Origin: an uncultured Oscillospiraceae bacterium
GTDB taxonomy: Bacteria; Bacillota; Clostridia; Oscillospirales; Acutalibacteraceae
Assembly (NCBI GenBank): GCA_900548305.1
Contig: URJZ01000010.1
Span: 1-52,411, forward strand
DNA: 52,411 nucleotides
Direction: 5' to 3'
A model generated the notes under the pieces. That model was not told the DNA's origin. It ran no database searches and was given only the letters and a program-made list of their open reading frames with translations. The position numbers were made by a program, and so were the translations under genes. Shown piece by piece: positions 17,048-26,836 of the stretch; positions within the stretch are counted from its first letter, which is position 1, and each line of letters starts with the position of its first letter.

Positions 17048-18229
17048 TTATTTATTCTTATTGATAATTTCGTCCCATAGAGGGGAGATGTCTCTTAAAT
17101 AAGATACAATACCGGGGAGTACTTCTAAGATGTAATCAACATCTTCCTCAGTATTTTGCTCACTGAATGAAATTCTCAAAGATCCATGTGCGATTTCATG
17201 AGGAAGACCGATTGCCAATAGAACATGGCTTGGATCCAATGAACCGGATGTGCAAGCAGAGCCGGAAGAAGCACAAATACCTGCAAAATCCAATTTTAAT
17301 AATAGAGATTCTCCTTCAATGCCTTCAAAACACATATTAAAGTTACCGGGCAAACGTTTTACCGGATCACCATTAAGACGAGAGCGTTCAATTTTAGAAG
17401 CGCCTTCAATCAAGCGGTCACGCATACGAATTAAACGTGCATTACGTTCCTCTAAATTCGCATATGCTTCATCCATAGCTACACTCAGTGCAACAATGCC
17501 GGCTACGTTTTCAGTACCTGCACGTTTTCCACGTTCTTGGGCACCACCGGAAATTAAGTTTGGTAAACGAATACCACGGCGTACATATAAAGCGCCAACT
17601 CCTTTTGGAGCATGTAATTTATGTCCGGAAAGGGATAGAAGATCAATATTTTCTTCTTTTACATCAATTTTGATATTACCTACTGCTTGTACAGCATCTG
17701 TATGGAATAGTACACCGTGTTTTTTGCAAATGGCTCCAATTTCAGAAATAGGCTGAATGGTACCAATCTCATTATTGGCATACATAATAGTAACCAACGC
17801 AGTGTCTTCACGAATAGCTTTTTCTACATCTTCCGGTTTTACAATACCATTTTCATAAACTTCTAAATAAGTTACTTCAAAACCTTCTTTTTCTAAGGCT
17901 TCTGTGGTATGAAGAACTGCGTGGTGCTCAAATTTAGAAGTAATAATATGTTTCTTACCTTTTTTGGCAAGTTCGTAAGCAATGCCTTTAATAGCCCAGT
18001 TGTCAGCTTCGCTTCCTCCGGAAGTAAAGAAAATTTCATTTGGAAGCGCACCTAAATGATTTGCAACGTTTGCTCTGGCTTCTTCCAGTGCTTTTTTTGC
18101 TTCTCGGCCTACTGCATATAGGCTGGAAGGGTTACCGTATTTTTCTGTATAATAAGGTAGCATTGCATTTAAGACTGTTTGTGAAACGGGTGTGGTCGCA
18201 GCATTATCTGCATATACAAATCGTTTCAT
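17048..18229 (-). CDS. iscS: Cysteine desulfurase, NifS/IscS family
   Basis: This 393-aa PLP enzyme removes sulfur from cysteine for Fe-S cluster assembly. It begins RFVYADNAATTPVS; the PLP lysine lies in SLSGHKLHAPKG and the catalytic cysteine in CASSGSACTSGS. The length and the short loop around the cysteine fit the IscS/NifS group I type. The ATG at 18229 has GAAGGTG upstream. Together with the scaffold gene it forms a two-gene operon. No IscR-type regulator gene is next to it. Confidence 0.95.
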   Translation of the reverse strand: MKRFVYADNAATTPVSQTVLNAMLPYYTEKYGNPSSLYAVGREAKKALEEARANVANHLGALPNEIFFTSGGSEADNWAIKGIAYELAKKGKKHIITSKFEHHAVLHTTEALEKEGFEVTYLEVYENGIVKPEDVEKAIREDTALVTIMYANNEIGTIQPISEIGAICKKHGVLFHTDAVQAVGNIKIDVKEENIDLLSLSGHKLHAPKGVGALYVRRGIRLPNLISGGAQERGKRAGTENVAGIVALSVAMDEAYANLEERNARLIRMRDRLIEGASKIERSRLNGDPVKRLPGNFNMCFEGIEGESLLLKLDFAGICASSGSACTSGSLDPSHVLLAIGLPHEIAHGSLRISFSEQNTEEDVDYILEVLPGIVSYLRDISPLWDEIINKNK

Positions 18230-18270
18230 ATATCATTTCACCTTCATTTTCTTAATAAAAAATAATTTAG

Positions 18271-18298
18271 CAACATAAGAAATTTTTTCTTACTGTTG
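18271..18298 (-). promoter_or_regulatory. Leader hairpin upstream of iscS
   Basis: CAACATAAGAAA pairs with TTTCTTA and TGTTG with one bulged base, inside the predicted 5' leader of iscS-iscU. It could be an attenuator, a stabilising stem or an operator. Confidence 0.35.
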
Positions 18299-18310
18299 TT
18301 GATTGAGTAT

Positions 18311-18339
18311 AATATACACTAATTTTGTATACGTTGCAA
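18311..18339 (-). promoter_or_regulatory. Promoter of iscS-iscU
   Basis: On the minus strand, -35 TTGCAA (18334-18339), a 17-nt spacer and -10 TATATT (18311-18316). Confidence 0.55.
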
Positions 18340-18356
18340 TACTTTCAGCAAAAAAA

Positions 18357-18809
18357 TTAATATGAGGGAGAATTTTTTATTTTTTCTGCAGCAGCAACCG
18401 CCAATTGATCGCAACGTTCGTTTTCAGGGTGACCGGCATGTCCTTTTACCCAGACTACAGTAAGCTGATGAGGCTCAATTAAAGTTAAAAGTTCGTCCCA
18501 TAATTCAGGATTCAATGCGGGAGATTTATCACTTTTTCGCCAACCGTTTTTTTTCCAGCTTTTTGCCCAGCCTTTTGAAATACCATTACAAACATATTGT
18601 GAATCACTATATAATGTAATGTCACAAGGTTCTTTTAATCGTTTGAATGCTTCAATGACCGCACTTAATTCCATACGGTTATTTGTAGTATTTGCATCAC
18701 CACCGCTAATTTCCTTTTCTATTTGCTGATAACGTAAAATTGCTCCCCAGCCTCCGGGGCCGGGATTGCCTTGGCAGGCGCCATCAGTAAAAATTTCTAT
18801 TTTTTTCAC
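18357..18809 (-). CDS. rnhA: Ribonuclease HI
   Basis: This 150-aa enzyme cleaves RNA in RNA-DNA hybrids. The catalytic acidic residues are in EIFTDGACQGNPGPGGWG (D9), RMELSAVIEAF (E48), LYSDSQYV (D71) and NERCDQLA (near D130). The length matches E. coli RNase HI. GGAG lies upstream of the ATG at 18809. It is a single gene with its own promoter, followed by the iscS promoter region. Confidence 0.95.
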   Translation of the reverse strand: MKKIEIFTDGACQGNPGPGGWGAILRYQQIEKEISGGDANTTNNRMELSAVIEAFKRLKEPCDITLYSDSQYVCNGISKGWAKSWKKNGWRKSDKSPALNPELWDELLTLIEPHQLTVVWVKGHAGHPENERCDQLAVAAAEKIKNSPSY

Positions 18810-18856
18810 AAAATTATCTCCAATTCGTATGTTTTGAGTATGAATTTTATTTTTAA

Positions 18857-18885
18857 ATTATACCAATTTCCAATTGGAATATCAA
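18857..18885 (-). promoter_or_regulatory. Promoter of rnhA
   Basis: On the minus strand, -35 TTGATA (18880-18885), 17-nt spacer and a perfect -10 TATAAT (18857-18862). The spacer contains the palindrome TTCCAATTGGAA (18868-18879). Confidence 0.65.
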
Positions 18886-18967
18886 CTAACTGAAAGAATA
18901 AAACTATTTTTTTAATCAATTTATGAAAGGGGATATTACGGTTATAATAATGAAAGATAAATTGGCC

Positions 18968-19003
18968 TACATAATACTGCCCAATACTTGACAGTATTAT
19001 GTA
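18968..19003. repeat. Inverted repeat overlapping the -35 of the RNase J promoter
   Basis: Perfect 12-nt arms (18968-18979 and 18992-19003) around 12 nt. The right arm covers the end of the -35 TTGACA and the start of the spacer, so it may be an operator. Confidence 0.45.
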
Positions 19004-19016
19004 ATCGGGTTACAAT
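18988..19016 (+). promoter_or_regulatory. Promoter of the RNase J gene
   Basis: -35 TTGACA (18988-18993), 17-nt spacer and -10 TACAAT (19011-19016). The leader to the GTG at 19254 would be about 230 nt and contains no gene. Confidence 0.65.
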
Positions 19017-19184
19017 TGAGAAGACGTTTGTGTTCGGATTATATATGAATTAATTTTAGTGAGATCGTTGCAGAAGATATATATTTATGTATAAAAATAT
19101 ACATTTAAAACAGTTATTGAAAACAAAGCATGAAAATAAAAATATGATTACGGAAATAACTATCTTTACTGAAAAGTGAATAAA

Positions 19185-19217
19185 AAGCCAGCTTTACACC
19201 GTTTGTAGAGCCGGCTT
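19185..19217 (+). promoter_or_regulatory. Leader hairpin before the RNase J gene
   Basis: AAGCC-GCT-TACA pairs with TGTA-AGC-GGCTT with one mismatch and one wobble. It ends 36 nt before the GTG start. There is no T-run, so it is more like a leader structure than a terminator. Confidence 0.45.
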
Positions 19218-19253
19218 ATGATTGTTATGTCCTTAAAATTTGGAGGTTACAAA

Positions 19254-21449
19254 GTGACAGAAAAGGATATTGGAACAATGATTGAAAAAAAACTGGAATC
19301 AGAGGGTAAGGCTCCGGTTTTTCCTTCAGCCCCATCGGCTGTAAAAAATGAACAAAACGATATGTCTACTTCAGCACATCAGACACGAACATCAAATAAA
19401 TCTTCTGCAACTCAAAATAAATCATGGAATGGACGAATGACCCCAAATTCAAACAGTGGTCGTTCCAAATACGCAAACCAATCAAAACAGCATAAAGTTT
19501 TTTCTAAACCTGCCGGAGCAGATGCATCCCACAAATCTCATGTATTACAGACAAAAGTGATACAGCCAAAACCGTTTTCGTCAAAAACTCCACGTTCAAA
19601 AGGAGTAGCACCAACAGATGACAAATCGGTTCAAGTGCAAACAAAAGCGGTACAAACAAGACAGCAAAAGCAATCTGCAGCTAAAAAAACTTCAGCACAA
19701 AGACAACAGCCTGCCCAGAATCTGGTTGAAACAAAAATGGCAATCAAACAAATTAGCCAACCTTCCAGAAATACAAAAAGCAAACACCCAAAATCATCGA
19801 TCAAGGCTTATTTTTTAGGCGGTCTAAATGAAATCGGAAAAAATATTACCGTATTTGAATGCGAAAATGATATGGTTATTGTAGACTGCGGTATGGCGTT
19901 TCCGGATGATGATATGATGGGCGTCGATTTGGTTATTCCCGATTTTACTTTTATTGAAAAAAATGTGGATAAAATTCGTGGTATTGTCATTACCCACGGA
20001 CACGAAGACCATATTGGTGCATTACCATATTTGCTTAAAAAAGTAAAACTTCCAATATACAGCACAGCATTAACATTGGGATTGATAGATGGAAAATTAA
20101 AAGAACACGGTTTACAGGGAAAAGTACAGCTCAATACGGTAAAACCAGGGCAAACGGTACGTCTTGGATGCTTTGGCGTAGAATTTATTCATGTAAATCA
20201 CTCTATTTCAGATGCTGTAGGGTTGGCAATTCACTCACCTGCAGGTACAGTGTTGCATACAGGTGACTTTAAAATTGACTGTACTCCTTTAAAAGAAGAG
20301 ATGATTGACCTTGGCAGAATTGCAGAGCTTGGTCAGCAAGGAGTACTTGCGTTAATGGCGGACTCTACAAATGTAGAACGTCCAGGATACACACCAACCG
20401 AACGTAAAATCAGTGATGCTTTTGAAAAATTGTTCTTACAGGCAGCAGACCAAAGAATTATTATTGCTACCTTTGCATCTAATATCAGCCGTGTACAACA
20501 GATTATCAACTGTGCAGCAAAACATGGTCGTAAAGTCGCGCTTTCTGGAAGAAGTATGATTAATGTAATGGGAATTGCATCCGAACTGGGATATTTGGAT
20601 ATACCGGAAGGTCTTTTAATTGATATTGATTTATTAAATCGCTATCCAAAAGATAAAGTAGTGTTAATTACAACCGGCAGCCAAGGGGAGCCAATGTCTG
20701 CATTAACCCGTATGGCGTTTGCTGACCACAGAAAAGTAGAGGTCGGTCCTGGTGACTGCATTATTATTTCAGCCAAACCAATTCCGGGCAATGAAAAAAT
20801 GGTAAGTACCGTAATTGATGAGTTGCTAAAAAGAGGCTGCGATGTAGTTTATGAATCCAGCCATGAAATTCACGTATCCGGTCACGCAAGTCAGGAAGAA
20901 TTAAAAATGATTCACGGCATTGTAAAACCGCAATATTTTATTCCTGTTCACGGTGAACAAAAACATTTGCGTAAACATGCTGAACTGGCACGTTCTATGG
21001 GAATGAATGCTGAAAATATATTTATTGGAACCGTTGGAGATGCTGTAGAGCTAAATCAAAATTATATGAAACAGCTTCCTTCTGTTCCTGCAGGAAGAAT
21101 TTTGGTGGATGGCCTTGGTGTAGGAGATGTTGGCAGCATTGTGTTGCGTGACAGAAAACACTTGGCAGAAGACGGTTTAATTGTGGTTGTATGTACCATT
21201 AGTGAAGATGATGGTCATGTGGTTGCAGGTCCCGATGTAGTTTCCAGAGGATTTGTGTATGTACGTGAATCGGAACGTCTTATGGTGGAATCAAGAGACT
21301 TGGTTACACGAGTATTGGAAGAATGTGCAGAAAATCAAATTCATGATTGGGGCACATTAAAAACCAGAATTAAAGATGATCTTTCTAAACTGCTTTATGA
21401 AAAAACCAGAAGAAATCCTATGATTCTTCCAATTATTATGGAAATTTAG
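19254..21449 (+). CDS. rnj: Ribonuclease J with a long N-terminal extension
   Basis: This 731-aa MBL/beta-CASP ribonuclease acts in RNA turnover. The core begins near residue 182 (IKAYFLGGLNEIGKNITVFE), with the metal motif HGHEDHIGALPY near 247 and late motifs SGHASQEEL and PVHGEQKHLRKH. Before the core lie about 180 residues rich in Q, K, S and T with no fold signals, so the protein is longer than the usual 555 aa. The start is GTG 19254, chosen because TGGAGG lies 8 nt upstream. Whether it corresponds to RNase J1 or J2 is unclear; active-site residues are present. Confidence 0.92.
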   Translation: MTEKDIGTMIEKKLESEGKAPVFPSAPSAVKNEQNDMSTSAHQTRTSNKSSATQNKSWNGRMTPNSNSGRSKYANQSKQHKVFSKPAGADASHKSHVLQTKVIQPKPFSSKTPRSKGVAPTDDKSVQVQTKAVQTRQQKQSAAKKTSAQRQQPAQNLVETKMAIKQISQPSRNTKSKHPKSSIKAYFLGGLNEIGKNITVFECENDMVIVDCGMAFPDDDMMGVDLVIPDFTFIEKNVDKIRGIVITHGHEDHIGALPYLLKKVKLPIYSTALTLGLIDGKLKEHGLQGKVQLNTVKPGQTVRLGCFGVEFIHVNHSISDAVGLAIHSPAGTVLHTGDFKIDCTPLKEEMIDLGRIAELGQQGVLALMADSTNVERPGYTPTERKISDAFEKLFLQAADQRIIIATFASNISRVQQIINCAAKHGRKVALSGRSMINVMGIASELGYLDIPEGLLIDIDLLNRYPKDKVVLITTGSQGEPMSALTRMAFADHRKVEVGPGDCIIISAKPIPGNEKMVSTVIDELLKRGCDVVYESSHEIHVSGHASQEELKMIHGIVKPQYFIPVHGEQKHLRKHAELARSMGMNAENIFIGTVGDAVELNQNYMKQLPSVPAGRILVDGLGVGDVGSIVLRDRKHLAEDGLIVVVCTISEDDGHVVAGPDVVSRGFVYVRESERLMVESRDLVTRVLEECAENQIHDWGTLKTRIKDDLSKLLYEKTRRNPMILPIIMEI

Positions 21450-21509
21450 TGTGTGTAAATTTAAAACATTCGGTATCAAAAGTGCCATTGTTTGTTTACC
21501 AAAGGGGTT

Positions 21510-23510
21510 ATGAGTTTGAAACGAAAAGTTTGGGTTTCGTCTCCAATTCTATATATACTGGCTGTTGTGATGGCCGGTATGACTGCTGCCAGTTGGTTCT
21601 GGAATCCCATTATATTTTTTATTGAATTGGGTTTAACTTTGATTTCTATCGCAATTATAACGGTAATATTTGTGCAGTTTAAGTCACATGTAACCGTTGC
21701 CATGAAATCAGCCAGCAAAGTTTTGTCGGGGCGTGAATATCAGCTGTTGCAGGATTTTACGCTTCCGGTTGCCATTGTAGGCAATGAAGGCGATATTATT
21801 TGGGTGAATACTGCCTTTTTAATGGATGTTGGCAGAGACTCGGAATATAGAGGCGAAAATATCTTAAAATTAATTCAATCGAAAACAATGGAACAGGTAG
21901 CTGAATCCGACGGTACCAATATTTCAATTGATGATAAAAAATTTACAGTATTTGCGGCAAAAACCCAATATGCATATATTGTTTATTTTGTTAACGATAC
22001 CGATTATAAAAACATTAGCAAGGAATACGAACAAACTCGTCCTTGCGTTATGATTGCAGCATTTGATAATAAAGAGGAATTGGCGCATGACTGCAGCGCG
22101 ACAGAAGAGGCCCGTATTAATGCAGAAGTAGAAGCTACCTTAAACAATTGGGCGCAGGATATGGGTGGTTTTGTAAAGAAACTGAGCGGCGGTAACCGCT
22201 ATCTGTTGGTAAGTGATGAGCACCATGTTGCATGGGCGTTGGAAAAACGTTTTGAAATTTTAGATGTGATTCGAAAAATCAAAGCTCCAGGCAATAGGAG
22301 TGCCACAGTGTCCATTGGTATCGGACGTGGTGCCGATACATTAACCGAAAGTGAACAGTGGGCAAGGCAAGCTTTGGATATGGCGTTGGGACGCGGCGGC
22401 GATCAAGTTGCTGTGAAAAAGAAAAATGATGCATATGACTTTTTCGGCGGTCTGTCCAAAGGTGTTGAAAAACGTGATAAGGTGCGTACAAGAGTTATTG
22501 CAGCATCCATATCCGACCATATGAAAGCAAGCGATATTGTGTTTATTATGGGACATCAATTTTCCGATTTAGATGCGGTAGGTTCTGCTGTCGGTATGTG
22601 GAGTGCAGCAACAAAAGGTGCTAAAAAGCCTGCTTATATCGTGATTGACCGTAATGCAACCATGGCTATGCCCATTGTAGATGAAATAGAATCAGTACAC
22701 AGTTCGGAAGAACAAATTTTTATTTCAGAGGAAGAAGCGTTGGATATGATGACGCAGAGATCCTTGGTAATTATAGTAGATACCCATTCTCCCGATTTTG
22801 TGGAAAGCAAAGAACTTCTCAATGAAGCTCAGCGAGTGGTTGTGATTGACCACCATCGTATGATGGTAAAACATATTAATAATGCAGTTGTATTTTATCA
22901 CGAACCATATGCGAGTTCAGCTTCTGAAATGGTTTCTGAATTGGTCCAATATATTGGAAATACGGTTTTAAGCAAGGAAGAAGCAGACGCACTGTTGGCT
23001 GGTATTATGCTAGATACTAAAAACTTTGTATTAAAAAGCGGCGTGCGTACATTTGAAGCGGCAGCTTATTTAAGGCGTAGAGGTGCTGATACTGTAGTAG
23101 TAAAGAAAATGTTTGCAAGTAATATTGATACTTATAAAGAAAAATATTCTTTGATTTCTACAGCAGAGGTTTATCATGGATGTGCAATTGCGTGTACAGA
23201 TGAATCTACTCCGAATGTGCGTGTTGCCTCTGCCCAGGCAGCAGATGAGTTGCTTTCTATTCAAGGTGTGAATGCATCTTTTGTACTGTTTAAAACAGGA
23301 AAAACAGTGAATATTTCAGCCCGTTCTCTGGGAGATATCAATGTTCAAATTATTGTTGAAGCTATGGGTGGCGGAGGTCATTTGACTATGGCCGGTGCCC
23401 AAAAAACAGGAATGACTATGGATGAGGTAAAGCACGAGTTAATTCAGGTAATTCGAGATGTGCTGCCTTATGCAAGTAAATTTCCTGCATTAAACGGAAG
23501 TAAATCCTAA
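21510..23510 (+). CDS. gdpP: Cyclic-di-AMP phosphodiesterase GdpP
   Basis: This protein of about 666 aa has two N-terminal membrane spans, a PAS-like segment, a degenerate GGDEF domain and a C-terminal DHH/DHHA1 phosphodiesterase. The DHH motifs are GHQFSDLDAVGSAVG, VDTHSPDFVE and VVVIDHHRMM, and GGGGHLTMAGAQ marks DHHA1. It degrades c-di-AMP and so affects potassium and cell-wall homeostasis. The exact start is uncertain: ATG 21510 is only 2 nt from AAAGGGG, while TTG 21516 has ideal spacing. It is followed 19 nt later by rplI, the common Firmicutes order. Confidence 0.93.
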   Translation: MSLKRKVWVSSPILYILAVVMAGMTAASWFWNPIIFFIELGLTLISIAIITVIFVQFKSHVTVAMKSASKVLSGREYQLLQDFTLPVAIVGNEGDIIWVNTAFLMDVGRDSEYRGENILKLIQSKTMEQVAESDGTNISIDDKKFTVFAAKTQYAYIVYFVNDTDYKNISKEYEQTRPCVMIAAFDNKEELAHDCSATEEARINAEVEATLNNWAQDMGGFVKKLSGGNRYLLVSDEHHVAWALEKRFEILDVIRKIKAPGNRSATVSIGIGRGADTLTESEQWARQALDMALGRGGDQVAVKKKNDAYDFFGGLSKGVEKRDKVRTRVIAASISDHMKASDIVFIMGHQFSDLDAVGSAVGMWSAATKGAKKPAYIVIDRNATMAMPIVDEIESVHSSEEQIFISEEEALDMMTQRSLVIIVDTHSPDFVESKELLNEAQRVVVIDHHRMMVKHINNAVVFYHEPYASSASEMVSELVQYIGNTVLSKEEADALLAGIMLDTKNFVLKSGVRTFEAAAYLRRRGADTVVVKKMFASNIDTYKEKYSLISTAEVYHGCAIACTDESTPNVRVASAQAADELLSIQGVNASFVLFKTGKTVNISARSLGDINVQIIVEAMGGGGHLTMAGAQKTGMTMDEVKHELIQVIRDVLPYASKFPALNGSKS

Positions 23511-23529
23511 ATGATACGGAGGTTTTTAT

Positions 23530-23979
23530 ATGAAAGTTGTACTACTTGCAGATGTAAAAGGCAGTGGAAAAAAAGGTGAATTGGTAAATGTTTCCGACGG
23601 ATATGCCCGTAACTTTTTATTTCCTAAGAAGTTGGCAAAAGAAGCAAATGCACAAGCATTAAATGAGTTAAAAAATGCTCAAGAGTCCCAAGCATTTAAA
23701 ATTAAGCAAGAGACAGAAGCGGCACAAGCTTCTGCAAATAAAATTAACGGAAAAAGCGTATCTATTTTTGCAAAAGCAGGGCAAGGCGGAAAACTGTTTG
23801 GTTCTGTCACAGCAAAAGAAATTGCGGAAGCAATTAAAAAACAATACGGTGTTGATGTTGATAAACGTAAAATTGACACCAAGGGGGATATGAAAGCATT
23901 CGGTACATATGAATGTGAAGTAAAATTATATTCAGGTATTACAGCTACTGTAAAAGCTGTGGTAACTGAAAAAGAATAA
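23530..23979 (+). CDS. rplI: 50S ribosomal protein L9
   Basis: A 149-aa L9 with the N-terminal KVVLLADVKGSGKKGELVNV domain, a long lysine/alanine-rich helix and the C-terminal domain (VDKRKIDTKGDMKAFGTYEC). ACGGAGG precedes the ATG. It sits between gdpP and dnaB, as in Bacillus. Confidence 0.97.
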   Translation: MKVVLLADVKGSGKKGELVNVSDGYARNFLFPKKLAKEANAQALNELKNAQESQAFKIKQETEAAQASANKINGKSVSIFAKAGQGGKLFGSVTAKEIAEAIKKQYGVDVDKRKIDTKGDMKAFGTYECEVKLYSGITATVKAVVTEKE

Positions 23980-23988
23980 TATGATTCT

Positions 23989-24017
23989 ATACCTGATGGC
24001 ATTTTGTCATCAGGTAT
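23989..24017 (+). other. Hairpin between rplI and dnaB
   Basis: ATACCTGATG (23989-23998) pairs with CATCAGGTAT (24008-24017). No T-run follows, so it is more likely a processing or attenuation structure than a terminator. Confidence 0.5.
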
Positions 24018-24057
24018 TCCCCGTTATAAGGATTGGAACGATAAAAGAGGTGTATGT

Positions 24058-25464
24058 ATGGCAGGTGAAAACAGAACGATAAACGAACTATCCGCAGGAG
24101 CCGGAATGCTGGGATATAATAATGCATTGCCGTTTAGTCCTGAAGCGGAACAATCTGTTTTGGGAGCAATTCTTCTGGATTCCAGTTGTTTGGATCGTGT
24201 TGCTGAAATATTACCAAGACCGGAGTATTTTCATCAAGTCAACAATAGCCTTATTTATGGTGCTATGCTTGAAATGTTTACATTGGGACAGCCGGTGGAC
24301 TTTGTTACGGTTTTGGAAAAGCTCAAAGAATCAAAATCATTTGATGAAGCCAGCGGAAAGGCATACTTAGTTCAACTGGCACAGTTAGTTCCTTCTATTT
24401 CCAATGTAGAAACTTATGCCAAAATTGTACGGGATAAATATGATATTCGCAGTTTAATTTTAACAGCCAGAGAAATTTTGGAAGATGCAGCCGATGGTTC
24501 AGCAGATGCATCTCAATTGTTAGATGCTGCGGAACAGAGAATCTTTGATATTCGTCGTGGAAAAAATATGCAGGGTTTGCAGAGAGTGAATGAACTGGTA
24601 ATTCAGACGTTTGACCGTTTGGATTTGTTAAACTCTCCCGAAAGCGATATGTATAAAGGTGTACCCACAGGGATCAAAGAATTGGATGATACCATTACAG
24701 GATTAAACCGTTCCGATTTAATTTTGCTGGCTGCCCGTCCCGGTATGGGTAAAACCAGCTTTGCGCTGAATATTATGCGGCATGCTGCGGTTGTTGCAAA
24801 AAAACGTGTTGCATTTTTTTCATTGGAAATGTCAAAAGAACAGTTGGCTTCTCGTTTGTTATCTACTGAAAGTATGGTAAGCAGTATTAAACTGAGAACA
24901 GGAAAGCTGGATGAAGGGGAATGGATGCGTTTGATTGAAGGAGGAGATATTCTCTCCAAAACACAAATGTATTTTGATGATAGTTCACAAATTACAGTAC
25001 CTGAAATGAAAGCGAAACTACGACGTTTAAAAGATGTTGATCTTGTAATTATTGACTATTTGCAGTTGATGTCAGGAAGCAGAAAAACAGATAACCGTGT
25101 ACAGGAAATTTCAGAAATTACGCGAAATCTTAAAATTATGGCAAAAGAACTTATGGTTCCGGTTATTACGCTTTCTCAGTTGTCCCGTGATAGTGAAAAA
25201 CGTACTACAAATGCACACAGACCAGTATTATCTGACCTGAGAGATTCCGGTTCTATTGAGCAGGATGCAGATATTGTACTATTTTTGTATCGTGATGATT
25301 ATTATAGTGGCGATCAAGCGCCCGGCGAAGAAACAGATAAGAATCGTGGAGAGTGTATTATTGCAAAAAACCGTCATGGTGAAACTAAAACAGTTCCGCT
25401 TCATTGGCAGGGAGAATTTATGCGTTTTACTTCCCAGGAGGTTATTCGTAGTGAGCCGTTCTAA
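24058..25464 (+). CDS. dnaB: Replicative DNA helicase DnaB
   Basis: From ATG 24058 (468 aa; GAGGTG upstream) this hexameric helicase unwinds DNA at the replication fork. The N-terminal domain starts PFSPEAEQSVLGAILLD, Walker A is AARPGMGKTSFALN near residue 226, and the Walker B region is LVIIDYLQLM. SQLSRDSEKR and the arginine-finger region DLRDSGSIEQDAD are intact. No intein is present. It is called DnaC in B. subtilis naming. The following tilS start overlaps its end by 14 nt. Confidence 0.96.
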   Translation: MAGENRTINELSAGAGMLGYNNALPFSPEAEQSVLGAILLDSSCLDRVAEILPRPEYFHQVNNSLIYGAMLEMFTLGQPVDFVTVLEKLKESKSFDEASGKAYLVQLAQLVPSISNVETYAKIVRDKYDIRSLILTAREILEDAADGSADASQLLDAAEQRIFDIRRGKNMQGLQRVNELVIQTFDRLDLLNSPESDMYKGVPTGIKELDDTITGLNRSDLILLAARPGMGKTSFALNIMRHAAVVAKKRVAFFSLEMSKEQLASRLLSTESMVSSIKLRTGKLDEGEWMRLIEGGDILSKTQMYFDDSSQITVPEMKAKLRRLKDVDLVIIDYLQLMSGSRKTDNRVQEISEITRNLKIMAKELMVPVITLSQLSRDSEKRTTNAHRPVLSDLRDSGSIEQDADIVLFLYRDDYYSGDQAPGEETDKNRGECIIAKNRHGETKTVPLHWQGEFMRFTSQEVIRSEPF

Positions 25465-26836
25465 TATAGTGGAATCTATCCTTTTGAAAGTTAAGCAGAC
25501 ACTGCAGCAATACCAAATGTGCGTCGATGCAAAACGAATTGTTGTTGGTTTTTCCGGTGGAGCAGATTCTATGATGCTATTACATTTGCTTCATCAAATG
25601 CAATTACCGGTTTTAGCGGCTCATGTACATCATGGTCTACGGGCTGAAGAAGCGGACAGAGATGAAAAAGCAGTGGAATTGTTTTGTGAAAAGCTTAAGA
25701 TACCTTTGGAAATCCTGCATACAGACGTACAAAAACGGGCAAACCAATTGGGAATTGGCGTAGAAGAATGCGGGAGAGAAGTGCGTTATTCTTTTTTTAA
25801 TAAATTAGCGAATGAACAAGGGGAGTATATTGCTACAGCGCATACGTTATCTGATGTGTGTGAAACTGTTTTGTTGCATATGACCAGGGGAACGGGATTA
25901 AAAGGCTTATGCGGGATTCCCGCAATAAGGCATAATATTGTTCGACCTCTGATTGGAATTACGCGTGATGAGGTGGAGCAATATTGCAATTATTATCAAT
26001 TGCCGTACGTAACAGACAGTACGAATTTTGAAAGGCATTATACAAGAAATCGTATTCGTTTAGATGTTGTTCCTATTTTAAAGCAAATAAATCCTGTATT
26101 TGAAGAAGCGATATTGCATCTTACGCAGCAATGCAAGGATGATATGGATTATTTGGAACAACAAGCTGCGGATGCATTGTGTAAAGCAGAAGTAAAAGAT
26201 GGATATTGTACGGATGTTTTTTTAGAAATGCCCAAAGCAATTCGCTCCAGGGCCATTATTTTGGCATTCAAAAAAGTAAAAGATATTACACCGTCTTACG
26301 TACAAATGGAGCAAATTCATAAAGCGATTAAAGCAAAAAGCGGGTCTGTAACGGTAACAGGTAAGATTCAATTTTGTGTGGAAGGAAATTTTACTTTTTT
26401 TCAGACCGAAAAAACAAACAAATATCAATGGGAATTTTTGGCGAGTTTGACTGAATTTAAGTTAAAAGACGGTCGCAAAATTCATTTAAATCATCAAATT
26501 GTAAACAATTCTGAAAATGATATAAATTTTAAAAAAATATTGTTTCATAATTCTGTTGATTATGGTACAATATCTGATAACGCAACTTTTCGGAATCGCA
26601 GAGAGGGTGATCGTTTTCGTCCGGCAGGTCGAGGAGTTACGAAATCGTTAAAAAAGCTGTTTAATGAAGCCAAAATTCCACCATCTAAAAGAGATGACAT
26701 TGTTATTTTAGCAGATGGTGACCATATCTTGTGGATAGAAGGTTTTGGTCCATCTGAATTTGGATGTATTACATCCAATACCAAAGAATTTATTTCTATT
26801 GATATCGAGGGGGTTCATATTGAATCATCACATTGA
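25451..26836 (+). CDS. tilS: tRNA(Ile)-lysidine synthase
   Basis: This 461-aa enzyme modifies the CAT-anticodon tRNA-Ile so it reads AUA. The PP-loop SGGADSMMLLH is at about residues 34-44, followed by the adenylation domain (AHVHHGLRAEEADRDE) and a C-terminal domain with FRPAGRGVTKSLKKLFNEAK. The start is GTG 25451, chosen because AGGAGG lies 9 nt upstream and the protein then has the normal length. It overlaps dnaB by 14 nt and hpt by 17 nt, so translation is coupled along the operon. Confidence 0.95.
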   Translation: MSRSNIVESILLKVKQTLQQYQMCVDAKRIVVGFSGGADSMMLLHLLHQMQLPVLAAHVHHGLRAEEADRDEKAVELFCEKLKIPLEILHTDVQKRANQLGIGVEECGREVRYSFFNKLANEQGEYIATAHTLSDVCETVLLHMTRGTGLKGLCGIPAIRHNIVRPLIGITRDEVEQYCNYYQLPYVTDSTNFERHYTRNRIRLDVVPILKQINPVFEEAILHLTQQCKDDMDYLEQQAADALCKAEVKDGYCTDVFLEMPKAIRSRAIILAFKKVKDITPSYVQMEQIHKAIKAKSGSVTVTGKIQFCVEGNFTFFQTEKTNKYQWEFLASLTEFKLKDGRKIHLNHQIVNNSENDINFKKILFHNSVDYGTISDNATFRNRREGDRFRPAGRGVTKSLKKLFNEAKIPPSKRDDIVILADGDHILWIEGFGPSEFGCITSNTKEFISIDIEGVHIESSH

